DNA of 64,000 bases from an uncultured Azospirillum sp. GTDB lineage: Bacteria > Pseudomonadota > Alphaproteobacteria > RF32 > CAG-239. The notes beneath the pieces were generated by a model. The model was not told the origin of the DNA, searched no databases, and saw nothing but the letters and a program-made list of their open reading frames with translations. The translations under genes were made by a program, and so were the position numbers. This document shows positions 43,264 through 52,389 of the stretch, in pieces (the first letter of the stretch is position 1; each line of letters starts with the position of its first letter). The stretch is from the NCBI GenBank assembly GCA_947383875.1, contig CANDEX010000002.1, positions 3,173 through 67,172 on the forward strand, in the 5' to 3' direction.

Positions 43264-44916
43264 TTACAGTAATCGACTTTGCTCTATCGCAGCCTGAACA
43301 AAAGAAACAAACAGCGGATGCGGATCAAACGGTTTTGATTTTAATTCAGGATGAAACTGAACACCAACAAACCACGGGTGATCTTTCCGTTCAACTATTT
43401 CCGGAAGTTTACCATCCGGAGACTTGGCGACAATCTGCATTCCGGCATCGTTAAGCTGTTTTTCATAAGCGATATTTACCTCATAACGATGACGATGACG
43501 TTCAGAAATTTTATCTGCGCCATAAATCCGGCGCACCAGAGAATCGGAAGCCAGCAGGCTTTCATATGCCCCAAGGCGCATGGTTCCTCCCAAATCACCG
43601 TCTTTGGTTCGAATTTGTTTGGCTCCTTCTTTATCCCATTCAGTCATTAATCCGATGACCGGAGTGCAGTTGTTGCCGGCAATTTCCGTTGTATTGGCAT
43701 CCCCTACCCCGGCTAGATGGCGCATGGTTTCAATAACAGCCATTTGCATACCAAAACAAATTCCCAAAAACGGCAGTTTATGTTCGCGTGCATATTCAAT
43801 GGCCTTGATTTTTCCTTCAGTTCCGCGAGAGCCAAAACCGCCGGGAACCAAAACCGCGCTAACATCATTCAAAAGTGCGGCAGCTCCGTTCTTCTCAATA
43901 TCTTCAGAATCAATCCATTTGATTTTTACTTTGTAATGGTTGGCAATTCCGCCATGATTTAACGCTTCTCCCAGAGATTTATACGCTTCAAGCAGCTGCA
44001 CATATTTGCCGACGACGCCAATTCTGACTTCTCCTTCAGGGTGAGCTACAATATCAACGATTTTTTCCCATTTACTTAAGTCTGCCGGTTGGTTGCATTC
44101 AATGCCAAAATGTTTACAGACTTGGGTATCCATCCCTTCTTTGGAATATGCAATAGGTACCTGATAAATATTTGCGGCATCTTTGGCTGCAATGACATTT
44201 TCTTCCCTGATATTACAGAATAACGCGATTTTTCGTTTTTCATTTTGAGGAATGTCCATCTGCGTACGGCAGAGCAACATATCCGGCTGAATACCGTATT
44301 CTTGTAATTTTTTGACAGAGTGTTGGGTGGGTTTGGTTTTTAATTCTCCGGCGGTCGGAATAAACGGCAACAGGGTAACGTGAATAAACATCGCACGGTC
44401 ACGTCCCAAATCGTAAGCCACTTGCCGAATCGTTTCCAGATAAGGCTGACCTTCGATATCGCCGACGGTCCCTCCAATTTCACAAAGCACAAAATCCTCA
44501 TCAGTCACATCAGAAAGAATAAAATCTTTTATTTCGTTAGTAACGTGCGGAATGACCTGAATGGTGGCACCAAGATAATCACCATGACGCTCTTTATCGA
44601 TAACTCGTTGATAAATTTTGCCGGTAGTGATGCTGTCGGTTTTCTTGGCAGGAACGCCTGAAAAACGCTCATAATGCCCTAAGTCCAAATCAGCCTCTGT
44701 TCCGTCATCGGTTACAAAGACTTCACCATGCTGGTATGGACTCATTGTTCCAGGATCAATATTTAAATAAGGATCAAGTTTACGCAACCGAACTTTAAAT
44801 CCGCGTGATTGGAGCAACGAAGCTAAAGATGCTGAAGCCAATCCCTTTCCCAGCGATGAAACAACACCTCCGGTAATAAAAATAAATTTAGCTTGAGAAT
44901 TCATAGTATTAGTCAT
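43264..44916 (-). CDS. pyrG: CTP synthase
   Basis: A 550-residue enzyme that makes CTP from UTP using glutamine. The synthetase domain begins '[20 protein letters not shown]' and includes '[20 protein letters not shown]' and '[15 protein letters not shown]'. The glutaminase domain has 'GGFGSRG', the nucleophile Cys in 'LGICFGMQ' (about residue 383) and His-x-Glu in 'QFHPELKS'. ATG 44916 has AAAGGT about 8 bases upstream. It follows secG, as in other alphaproteobacteria. Confidence 0.96.
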   Translation of the reverse strand: MTNTMNSQAKFIFITGGVVSSLGKGLASASLASLLQSRGFKVRLRKLDPYLNIDPGTMSPYQHGEVFVTDDGTEADLDLGHYERFSGVPAKKTDSITTGKIYQRVIDKERHGDYLGATIQVIPHVTNEIKDFILSDVTDEDFVLCEIGGTVGDIEGQPYLETIRQVAYDLGRDRAMFIHVTLLPFIPTAGELKTKPTQHSVKKLQEYGIQPDMLLCRTQMDIPQNEKRKIALFCNIREENVIAAKDAANIYQVPIAYSKEGMDTQVCKHFGIECNQPADLSKWEKIVDIVAHPEGEVRIGVVGKYVQLLEAYKSLGEALNHGGIANHYKVKIKWIDSEDIEKNGAAALLNDVSAVLVPGGFGSRGTEGKIKAIEYAREHKLPFLGICFGMQMAVIETMRHLAGVGDANTTEIAGNNCTPVIGLMTEWDKEGAKQIRTKDGDLGGTMRLGAYESLLASDSLVRRIYGADKISERHRHRYEVNIAYEKQLNDAGMQIVAKSPDGKLPEIVERKDHPWFVGVQFHPELKSKPFDPHPLFVSFVQAAIEQSRLL

Positions 44917-44940
44917 ATCAATTACCTTTATTTAAAAGTG

Positions 44941-44973
44941 ACAAAGGCACCTTGGAGAAAGGTGCCTTTATTT
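44941..44973 (-). terminator. Hairpin between secG and pyrG
   Basis: Perfect 11-base arms AAAGGCACCTT and AAGGTGCCTTT enclose a 5-base loop in the gap between the secG stop and the pyrG start. It could terminate or attenuate the tpiA-secG transcript; the T run is weak on the minus strand. Confidence 0.65.
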
Positions 44974-44994
44974 TTTTGATGAGTGCTCATTGCT

Positions 44995-45312
44995 TTATTC
45001 TGCTGCAACCGGAGCTGATGGTGCATCAGGTACGGGTTCAGAGACCGGAGCTGTTTCTAAAATAGAAACGGCTTTCGGCTCAGCATTCTTATATAATAAA
45101 GAGAGCGACAAACTGGTAAGGAAAAACAATGTTGCCAAAATGGCTGTCAGCTTGGTCAGAAAATTGCCGGTTCCGCGCGCACTCAAAATGCTGTTGGCAC
45201 CGCTGCCGCCGCCCAGACCATCTAAGGCACCGCCGCTGGAGCGTTGCATCAAAATGACACTGACCAGAAAAATAGCCACTAACAAATGGACGACTAACAA
45301 AATTGTTTCCAT
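44995..45312 (-). CDS. secG: Preprotein translocase subunit SecG
   Basis: A 105-residue accessory subunit of the SecYEG channel. Two helices ('TILLVVHLLVAIFLVSVILMQ' at the start and 'LTKLTAILATLFFLTSLSLSLL') flank the conserved cytoplasmic loop 'RSSGGALDGLGGGSGANSIL'. An acidic/Pro/Val-rich tail follows, as often in alphaproteobacteria. It lies between tpiA and pyrG in the usual order. Confidence 0.94.
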   Translation of the reverse strand: METILLVVHLLVAIFLVSVILMQRSSGGALDGLGGGSGANSILSARGTGNFLTKLTAILATLFFLTSLSLSLLYKNAEPKAVSILETAPVSEPVPDAPSAPVAAE

Positions 45313-45355
45313 TATTTATTCCTTTCGCATCCCAATTAGTAAATTTATTCAGATA

Positions 45356-46120
45356 TTAGCAGCAACCTGCGTTTTTGGCAATACCCATAAAATCAGCAGT
45401 TTTCAAGCTGGCACCGCCAATCAAAGCTCCGTCAACATCAGGCAGAGATAAAAATTCTTTCGCATTGCCCGGTTTTACTGAACCGCCATAAAGAATCCGC
45501 ATCTTATTAGCTTGAGCTTTGCCTAATTTTTTGGTTAAAGCCTTACGGACAGCGGCATGGACTTCCTCAACATCAGCCGGAGTCGGCGTTTTGCCCGTTC
45601 CGATAGCCCAAATCGGTTCATAAGCAATAACTGTATCAGCAGCTGTCGCATCCGCAGGAACTGATCCCGCAATCTGAGCAGTACAAACATCCAATGCTTT
45701 ACCTGCATCGCGTTCGGCTTCAGATTCTCCGATACAAATAATCGTTTTCAAACCATTTTCATGAGCTGCCATTGCTTTTTTAGCTACGATTTCATTAGTT
45801 TCACCATGATCTGCACGGCGTTCAGAGTGACCAAGGATAACGTAAGAGCAGCCGATTTCCTTAATCATAGCCGGGCTGATATCACCAGTATGGGCTCCTT
45901 TGGCTTCCCAGTGGCAATCCTGAGCACCCAGAGCGACTTTGGCTCCGCGCAATGCTTTTTTGACGGAAGTCAACAGAGTTGCCGGCGGGCAGACAAGAAA
46001 TTCACATTCCGGTTTGCCGACTTTCTTTACTTCAGCGGCAATATCTTTAGCCAATTCAACGCCTTCGGTCAGAAGACCGTTCATTTTCCAGTTTCCGGCA
46101 ATCAATTTTTTACGAGCCAT
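45356..46120 (-). CDS. tpiA: Triosephosphate isomerase
   Basis: A 254-residue glycolytic barrel enzyme. Substrate Lys and Asn lie in 'LIAGNWKMNG' (about residues 6-15), catalytic His in 'YVILGHSERR' (about 93-102), catalytic Glu in 'VIAYEPIWAIGTG' (about 163-175) and the phosphate loop in 'ILYGGSVKPGN'. Divergent from ppiD across a 207-base gap. Confidence 0.96.
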   Translation of the reverse strand: MARKKLIAGNWKMNGLLTEGVELAKDIAAEVKKVGKPECEFLVCPPATLLTSVKKALRGAKVALGAQDCHWEAKGAHTGDISPAMIKEIGCSYVILGHSERRADHGETNEIVAKKAMAAHENGLKTIICIGESEAERDAGKALDVCTAQIAGSVPADATAADTVIAYEPIWAIGTGKTPTPADVEEVHAAVRKALTKKLGKAQANKMRILYGGSVKPGNAKEFLSLPDVDGALIGGASLKTADFMGIAKNAGCC

Positions 46121-46256
46121 ATCTTCAATCCTTAACTAATAAAATTAAATCATACGCGGTTAATGCAATATGATACTGGTTATCTTTTCTGCCTTTTATC
46201 ACAGCAAAAAATTTTTTTCCAGTATAAAAAACTTTTCAACACGAATATTTATAAGA

Positions 46257-46286
46257 TTGCATATATTATTAATTTAGCCGTATAAT
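46257..46286 (+). promoter_or_regulatory. Sigma-70-type promoter of ppiD
   Basis: TTGCAT (46257-46262) and a perfect TATAAT (46281-46286) are separated by 18 bases, about 40 bases ahead of the ppiD start. Confidence 0.6.
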
Positions 46287-46327
46287 CGGCAAGTCTGAAT
46301 TGATAACATTTACAGGATTTTTGGGCT

Positions 46328-48205
46328 ATGATGAAAAAATTTAGAAGAATGCAGGAAACTTGGCTCTCCAAGTTCATTTTAATTTTAACCGCTCTCAGCT
46401 TTATGTCGCTGTTCGGTGTATCCGGCTATATGGGCAGTGTCGGCAAAAACAGACCGGTCATTAAAGTGGATAATTATGAGGTTCTGCAGAGTGAAATTTC
46501 TCAACGTTTGGATCAGCAAATGCAATTAGCCCGCGGATTATTTGGTGATAATCTTGAGATTAATGACAATATTCGCAACGCCATGCTGCAAGGAATTGTT
46601 CAGAAAGCTCTGACCGACACCATCATTCGCCGTACCGCAGATGACAAAAACGTCAGTATCAGTGATAATTTGGTGCGGCAAATTGTTTATTCTCAGGCTG
46701 AATTTCTAAATGCCGACGGGAAATTTGACATTCAGAAACTTCGGCGAGTGCTGGCTGCCAACGGCTGGACAGAAAAACGCTATATTGACAGCTTGAAACT
46801 TGATGTTATCAAACAGCACTTGGTTCAGAATCCCGTCAATCACATCAATGTTCCCAATGTTTTGGCTGAAAATGCAGCTAAAGTCGAAAAACAAAAAAGA
46901 ACTTTTAAATATGTTAAAATCAATCCTGAAAAGATGATTATTGATCGTAAAATGTCTCAAGATGAAATTGAGCAATATTATGAAGATTTTAACGCTGAAT
47001 TTATTGCTCCGGAAGAACGTGATGTTTCTTTTTTAATTTTATCGACTGATGATATTGCGGCTAAAATCCAGCCCTCAGACGAAGATATCGAAGCTTATTA
47101 TCAGGAAAATATTGCTCAATTTGAAACACCTGAAACACGCAAAGTATTGCAAATGGTTTTTGATAAGCAGGAAGATGCTGACCGAGCTGCCGCCGAAGTT
47201 AAGTCAGGCAAAGACTTTTATGCCGTTGCCAAAGAACAAGCTAAGCAAGATAAGGAAACAACCGATCTGGGTTATGTTTCACAGGATATGCTGATTGCTG
47301 ATATGTCAGAACCTGTTTTTAACGCTAAGAGCGGAACGGTAATCGGTCCGGTTAAATCTGAAATGGGTTGGCATATCATGAAAATTACCGATATTAAAGC
47401 AGGTTCTAAAACAAATATGTCTCAAGCTAAAAATAAAATTGCGGAGACTCTGAAAAAAGACAGAGCTTATGATGCCGCTTATGATATTTCTGCAGAAATT
47501 GAAGATAAAATCGGAGCTGGAGCTTCTCTTAATGATATTTCTAAAGAAATGAACGTTGCTGTTTATGACGTTAAAGGCCTGACGGAAGACGGCAAAGCCA
47601 AATCATTGCCCAAAGCTCATGCTTCGCTTTTGAAAAGCAATGAATTTATCGACACGGCTTTTTCTTATAATGTTGATGAAGTCAGTCAGGTGGTTGAAAG
47701 TGATGATGGTTTTCTGGTGTTAAAAGTCAATAAAATCACTGAAGCTCACCCTAAAGAAATTGCAGATGTCAAAGGTGATATTGAAGCATTATGGGAAGTC
47801 AATGAACGTAATGCCATTGCTCAGGAAATCGTTAATGACGTTATGCATGATTTGGAAACTGGTGATTCTATCGACAGCATTGCTGCAAGAAACAAACTTC
47901 CGTTGCAGAAGACTGCCGCCCTCACCCGCAGCCAAAATTTTGAAGGTATTTCTCCGACCGTTATGCTGGAACTGTTTCAGGAAGCTCCCGGTACGCCGAA
48001 ACTGATTAATAATGACGGCGTTCAGATTATAGCCGTGGCCAGTGACAGCAGTCGACAGGAAAAAGTTTCGGCAGAAGAAGCTGATGCTGCAGCCAAACGC
48101 GTTAAAATGGATTTGACAGCGGATTATGCCAACCAACTTATTGAAGATTTTGGTTCGGATTATGATGTACGCGTTAAATACCGTTTGTTGGGGTTAGCAG
48201 ATTAA
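46328..48205 (+). CDS. ppiD: Membrane-anchored peptidyl-prolyl isomerase, PpiD/SurA-like
   Basis: A periplasmic folding factor of 625 residues. One N-terminal helix (about residues 16-35) anchors it in the inner membrane. The SurA-N-like chaperone part begins 'VIKVDNYEVLQSEISQRLDQ', and a parvulin domain spans about residues 265-360 ('ETRKVLQMVFDKQEDADRAA', 'TDLGYVSQDM', 'GPVKSEMGWHIMKI'). A second helical region completes the protein. Divergent from tpiA, the common alphaproteobacterial arrangement. The trpE gene that often follows in relatives is absent; a terminator follows instead. Confidence 0.9.
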   Translation: MMKKFRRMQETWLSKFILILTALSFMSLFGVSGYMGSVGKNRPVIKVDNYEVLQSEISQRLDQQMQLARGLFGDNLEINDNIRNAMLQGIVQKALTDTIIRRTADDKNVSISDNLVRQIVYSQAEFLNADGKFDIQKLRRVLAANGWTEKRYIDSLKLDVIKQHLVQNPVNHINVPNVLAENAAKVEKQKRTFKYVKINPEKMIIDRKMSQDEIEQYYEDFNAEFIAPEERDVSFLILSTDDIAAKIQPSDEDIEAYYQENIAQFETPETRKVLQMVFDKQEDADRAAAEVKSGKDFYAVAKEQAKQDKETTDLGYVSQDMLIADMSEPVFNAKSGTVIGPVKSEMGWHIMKITDIKAGSKTNMSQAKNKIAETLKKDRAYDAAYDISAEIEDKIGAGASLNDISKEMNVAVYDVKGLTEDGKAKSLPKAHASLLKSNEFIDTAFSYNVDEVSQVVESDDGFLVLKVNKITEAHPKEIADVKGDIEALWEVNERNAIAQEIVNDVMHDLETGDSIDSIAARNKLPLQKTAALTRSQNFEGISPTVMLELFQEAPGTPKLINNDGVQIIAVASDSSRQEKVSAEEADAAAKRVKMDLTADYANQLIEDFGSDYDVRVKYRLLGLAD

Positions 48206-48225
48206 TCCTTTACATCTCTTTGGGG

Positions 48226-48256
48226 TAAGGAAGCTCTTGAGCTTCCTTATTTTTTT
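48226..48256 (+). terminator. Terminator of ppiD
   Basis: TAAGGAAGCTC and GAGCTTCCTTA form a tight hairpin followed by TTTTTTT. Confidence 0.9.
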
Positions 48257-48308
48257 GTGTTTTATTGACAAGAGATGAATTGATGATTATATTGCAGCAT
48301 AACGAGAT

Positions 48309-48746
48309 ATGATTGTTCTTATTATTAACTTAAATAATATAATTATGATGAGATTAAACTTTTTAATTATCGCTGTAACAACAGCCATGATTTTCGGTTT
48401 GGTTTATGCTAACAGAAATTATATTCTCGGGGTAGCCTGGAAAATATTTTTCAAATATGTTTCTGATGAAAAACTTGAAAAAATTGTCCGCCAAGAATAT
48501 GAATTTTACAACCGAAATCGCAGAGCTTATACCGAAGACGGCCTTTGCTGGCTCATTGATATGGCTTATCATTTATGCTCGGTATGGAAGATAAAAATTG
48601 CGGCGTTGCAAAAAACTTATTCTGCCGGTGCAACTGAAGATATCAAGCTATCCGTACAAAAACAGTCGCACATTTTATCTTATTGGCAAGATGCCTTGCA
48701 ACAGCTCATGTATGAAGTAAACCGACGAAAATATTTTATGTCGTAA
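48309..48746 (+). CDS. Small protein with one membrane helix, function unknown
   Basis: A 145-residue protein (133 if started at the ATG pair near 48345). A single N-terminal helix (about residues 16-34) is followed by a soluble helical domain with 'DEKLEKIVRQEYEFYNRNRR' and 'LSYWQDALQQLMYEVNRR'. I do not recognise it. It stands alone between two terminators, with only a weak ribosome site. Confidence 0.6.
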   Translation: MIVLIINLNNIIMMRLNFLIIAVTTAMIFGLVYANRNYILGVAWKIFFKYVSDEKLEKIVRQEYEFYNRNRRAYTEDGLCWLIDMAYHLCSVWKIKIAALQKTYSAGATEDIKLSVQKQSHILSYWQDALQQLMYEVNRRKYFMS

Positions 48747-48783
48747 AAAGAAACCCGCTGTCATAAAGTCAGCGGGTTTTTGT
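48746..48783. terminator. Bidirectional terminator
   Basis: AAACCCGCTG and CAGCGGGTTT (10-base perfect arms, 9-base loop), with A and T runs on both sides, separate the plus-strand 48309 gene from the minus-strand 48784 gene. Confidence 0.85.
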
Positions 48784-49326
48784 TTAGAAGTTATAAAGGT
48801 CAGCACCTAAATCAGCGGCTTTCTGACACAAGGGATGATAATAGAAATACGTGCTAACTAACAGCAAAGCAACAACCGGTACGGCTACTTTTTCAAAAGG
48901 AAAGTGAGCATGACCGCCGTTACGAGCTTTCATCCATTGATAAAAAGCAGATGACCAAATCATAACCAGCGCACCGAGGATTGTGCTAAACAGGAACGGA
49001 TCCAGATAAAAAATACCAATTACCTGTGCATTATAGTCCATTTGGCTGATATACATAAAACCAATCATGGCAACACTGAGAATAATCAACGTCCAGTCAC
49101 GGCCTTTAAAGTTCCAACCTTTTTTATCAAACCACTTGATTGTCCAATAGCCAATGATGACTAACATGGCTCCGGCCCAAACGCCGACAACGCTGTCATC
49201 GACCCCTAACTGACGGGCAACTTCCAATGAAGCTCCCACAGCCACAGTACAGACTGCACAGGCAGGATTTGCCCATACGGGAGTCGTTAAGGCTAACATA
49301 AATAACAAACTTAAAGAAAATAACAT
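48784..49326 (-). CDS. Membrane protein with N-terminal Cys-x2-Cys motif, function unknown
   Basis: A 180-residue protein with a signal-like first helix ending near 'VWANPACAVCTVAVGASLEV' (motif about residues 20-39), then four helices. The 'ACAVCTVAVGASLEVARQLGVDD' stretch right after the signal suggests a redox-active or metal-binding pair on the outer face of the membrane. I recall similar short proteins in anaerobic and candidate-phylum genomes but know no function. It follows the SulP gene by 67 bases on the same strand, so the two may be expressed together. Confidence 0.65.
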   Translation of the reverse strand: MLFSLSLLFMLALTTPVWANPACAVCTVAVGASLEVARQLGVDDSVVGVWAGAMLVIIGYWTIKWFDKKGWNFKGRDWTLIILSVAMIGFMYISQMDYNAQVIGIFYLDPFLFSTILGALVMIWSSAFYQWMKARNGGHAHFPFEKVAVPVVALLLVSTYFYYHPLCQKAADLGADLYNF

Positions 49327-49393
49327 TTCGTATCCTTTCTGTTCTCAATATGAGATATATTATTGTCCTTCATTAAGAAAAATCAAGATATAT

Positions 49394-51112
49394 CTATTGG
49401 TTATCCTGTTTATCGTTTAAGCCTTTTAAGTATCTGCGTGCCATTTTCAGAGCATTCTCAAAAGTGGAAGCGGCTGAAATAGTATGATAATCAATTCCCT
49501 CTTCCAAAAACGCTTGATGAAGAACACGGCGCGGTTGCTTTTTGACGTTTGAGAAAATAATTTTGGTGTCCGTTTGGCGAATTTTTTTGATAAATTCAAC
49601 AATAATATTGGCACCGGTGGCATCAACGACTGGTACATATCCCATACGCAAAATCAATACTTTCGGGGCATCATGAATATTTTTGAAAAATTGCGAAACT
49701 TGTGAAGCACCGCCAAAGAACAATGGGCCGGACAAGCGCAGCGACATAACACCTCTGCGGTGTAAAATTTCCGTCAAATCACGACCGCCGCCGATATCTT
49801 CCAAAACTTCTTCATCTGTTTCAATTTCAATCTCACGGCTCATGCGATGCATAAAGATAACACTGGCCATGATAAAGCCGACAGAGATAGATGTATTTAA
49901 GTCAACCAAAACCGTCAACAACAGTGTTACCAATAATGTCCAGCGGTCACCAAGAGGGCCGAGCATTAGTTTATACAGTTTTTCAATATTCATCATATTC
50001 CAACCGATGATGACCAGAACAACAGATAAGCAAGCCAGCGGAATATATTGGGCTGTCGGAGACAAGAGCAGCATAAACAACAGCAGAAAAATCGAGTGCA
50101 TAATACCCGCCATAGGAGATGCGGCGTGTGCTTTATAGTTGGTTGCCGTACGCGCAATGGCTCCGGTGGCCGGAACGCCCATGAAAAACACACTGGCCAA
50201 ATTGGCAACGCCCTCGCCGACCAATTCGGCGTTAGAGTTGTGGTTATCACCGCTCATACCATCGACAACGGTTGCGCTTAACAGAGATTCAACACCAGCC
50301 AGAAAAGCAATAGTCAGGCCGCTAGGCATTACTTTAAAGAATAAGTTCCAATCAAATTCCGGTAATTTCGGCATCGGCAAGAAATGCGGTATTCCGCCGA
50401 ATTTATTACCGATAGTAGCGATATCCAAACCAAATAAGGCAACAATCACCGTTGCAGTCACAACGCTAATCAGGTAAGCTGGGAGTTTGGGCTTTTTGAG
50501 CTGAATATAGCAAATAATTCCAAAAGCAAGAACAGATATAAAAATAGAAGAGAAGCTGAATTTATCCATATTGTTCAAATATGTGCTCCATTTCGGCAAA
50601 AATTCTGCCGGCACGGATTCAATTTGTAATCCGAGCAAATCTTTTATCTGAGTAGAAATCAGCAAAATACCGATACCGGCAGTAAAACCGATAACAACAG
50701 GATAAGGAATATATTTAATATAAGTGCCAAGTTTCAGATATCCGGCAATAATCAGCACAATTCCGGCGATAATCATGGACATCGCCAGACCATCATACCC
50801 ATATTGCTGCATAACGCTGAAAATGACGACGACAAAGGCTCCTGTCGGGCCGCCAATCTGATAACGACTTCCTCCCAGCAAGGCCACAAAAAAACCGGCC
50901 ACAATCGCTGTATACAACCCTTGCGCAGGTGACACACCTGAAGCAATAGCCAAAGCCATTGCCAGCGGTATGGAAATAACTGCCACTGTTAAACCGGCAA
51001 TACAGTCACGTTTAAATTTATCCATATTATAGCCCTTGCGCAATCTTTCAACCAATTTCGGAGTGAAATTGCGGGCATACCATTCACCAAATCCCTTTAC
51101 CAATTCATACAT
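49394..51112 (-). CDS. SulP-family anion transporter with STAS domain
   Basis: About 572 residues. A cytoplasmic start is followed by the SulP membrane core with about 12-14 helices ('DCIAGLTVAVISIPLAMALA', 'ASGVSPAQGLYTAIVAG', 'YQIGGPTGAFVVVI', 'NSELVGEGVANLASVFFMGVP'-type signature) and a C-terminal STAS domain ('VMSLRLSGPLFFGGASQVSQF', 'VDATGANIIVEFIKK'). Members carry sulfate, bicarbonate or dicarboxylates; the substrate is unknown. ATG 51112 is preferred to TTG 51127, although neither has a good ribosome site. Confidence 0.9.
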   Translation of the reverse strand: MYELVKGFGEWYARNFTPKLVERLRKGYNMDKFKRDCIAGLTVAVISIPLAMALAIASGVSPAQGLYTAIVAGFFVALLGGSRYQIGGPTGAFVVVIFSVMQQYGYDGLAMSMIIAGIVLIIAGYLKLGTYIKYIPYPVVIGFTAGIGILLISTQIKDLLGLQIESVPAEFLPKWSTYLNNMDKFSFSSIFISVLAFGIICYIQLKKPKLPAYLISVVTATVIVALFGLDIATIGNKFGGIPHFLPMPKLPEFDWNLFFKVMPSGLTIAFLAGVESLLSATVVDGMSGDNHNSNAELVGEGVANLASVFFMGVPATGAIARTATNYKAHAASPMAGIMHSIFLLLFMLLLSPTAQYIPLACLSVVLVIIGWNMMNIEKLYKLMLGPLGDRWTLLVTLLLTVLVDLNTSISVGFIMASVIFMHRMSREIEIETDEEVLEDIGGGRDLTEILHRRGVMSLRLSGPLFFGGASQVSQFFKNIHDAPKVLILRMGYVPVVDATGANIIVEFIKKIRQTDTKIIFSNVKKQPRRVLHQAFLEEGIDYHTISAASTFENALKMARRYLKGLNDKQDNQ

Positions 51113-51212
51113 CTTTCTGACTTTCAAAATTTTCTTTTTTGTTCAAATCTCTACGGGCTTTAGAACTACAACTTTTTTAATTTACGTCAAGAGGTTATGC
51201 ACAGATTTTTTA

Positions 51213-51240
51213 TTGATTTTCATGAAAATTTATTTATAGT
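51213..51240 (+). promoter_or_regulatory. Sigma-70-type promoter of hydE
   Basis: TTGATT (51213-51218) and TATAGT (51235-51240) are spaced by 16 bases, about 18 bases ahead of the hydE start, leaving room for a short leader with GGAG. Confidence 0.5.
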
Positions 51241-51257
51241 GACGGCGGAGAAAAAAT

Positions 51258-52301
51258 ATGTCGGATTTAATTACAAAAGCTAAAGAAATTCATACCCTGG
51301 ACAAAGAAGAATTAATTGTTTTGCTTCAGGATAGTGAAAAAGAGGAAGAACTCTTTGCCACAGCTGACTTTGTGCGTCAAAAATATGTCGGTAATGACAT
51401 TCATCTCCGCGGATTGATAGAGTTTTCCAATATCTGCCGCAATAATTGCTGTTATTGCGGACTGCGTAAAAGCAACAGCCAAGTCAAACGCTATCGTATG
51501 GAACCGGAAGAACTGATTGAGACTGCTCGCAAAGCAGTAAATATTGGCTTTAAAACCATTGTCATGCAATCCGGTGAGGATTTATACTTTAACACAACAA
51601 GAATGTGTCGAATTATTGAAGAAATAAAGAAACTTGGCGTGGCTATCACATTAAGTATCGGCGAACGAACATTCGATGAATATAAAGCTTTTAGAGATGC
51701 CGGTGCTGACCGCTATCTGATGCGCATAGAAACAACGGATAAAGATTTATATCATAAACTCAATCCTAACATGAGTTGGCAAAATCGTTATGAATGTTTG
51801 TTGATGATAAAAGAACTCGGATATGAATTGGGTTCGGGAATTATGGTGGGACTGCCGGAGCAATCTATTGCCTCCATTGCTGATGATTTACTTTTTCTGC
51901 AAGATTTGAATGTTGATATGTCTGGCATCGGTCCGTTTATTCCTCATCCGAATACACCTTTAGCCAAAGAAGCCGGCGGAACATTATCTTTGGCTCTGCG
52001 TACAATGGCCATAATGCGACTGCTGCTTCCGGACATTAACATTCCAGCGACAACAGCCATGGAAAGTCTTCATCCACAAGGGAGAATTATGGCATTAAAA
52101 GCCGGAGCGAATGTGGTTATGCCTAATGTTACCGAAGGCGAATATCGTAAATTTTATGAACTTTATCCGGGAAAAATCTGTGTCAACGACACTCCTGCTC
52201 ATTGTCGCAGCTGTATTGGGATGAAGATTATGAGTATCGGTCGCAGTATAAGTGAAGATGTCGGCAGCAGCAGGCACTTTACTCATCGACAAGGCTGTTG
52301 A
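51258..52301 (+). CDS. hydE: [FeFe]-hydrogenase maturation radical SAM enzyme HydE
   Basis: A 347-residue radical SAM enzyme that builds part of the H-cluster bridging ligand. The cluster motif is 'CRNNCCYCGLRKSN' (about residues 60-73, C-x3-C-x2-C). 'YRMEPEELIETARKA', 'MQSGED', 'LSIGERTFDEYKAFRDAGAD' and 'RIETTDKDLYHKLNP' match HydE rather than BioB or ThiH. 'IGPFIPHPNTPL' is also typical. HydF, HydG and hydrogenase genes are not in the window. GGAG lies 8 bases ahead of ATG. Confidence 0.92.
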   Translation: MSDLITKAKEIHTLDKEELIVLLQDSEKEEELFATADFVRQKYVGNDIHLRGLIEFSNICRNNCCYCGLRKSNSQVKRYRMEPEELIETARKAVNIGFKTIVMQSGEDLYFNTTRMCRIIEEIKKLGVAITLSIGERTFDEYKAFRDAGADRYLMRIETTDKDLYHKLNPNMSWQNRYECLLMIKELGYELGSGIMVGLPEQSIASIADDLLFLQDLNVDMSGIGPFIPHPNTPLAKEAGGTLSLALRTMAIMRLLLPDINIPATTAMESLHPQGRIMALKAGANVVMPNVTEGEYRKFYELYPGKICVNDTPAHCRSCIGMKIMSIGRSISEDVGSSRHFTHRQGC

Positions 52302-52389
52302 TCAGACAAGATTATTTTCAATACTTTAACAAATATGTTGCTTATTCTGGATGATTGTACTAATGGTAATTCGACTCATGAGGTGAAAA

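Noticed and set aside
51195..51203. TTATGCACA as a second DnaA box
   Set aside because: An isolated match to a degenerate consensus in AT-rich DNA next to a promoter; no supporting context.
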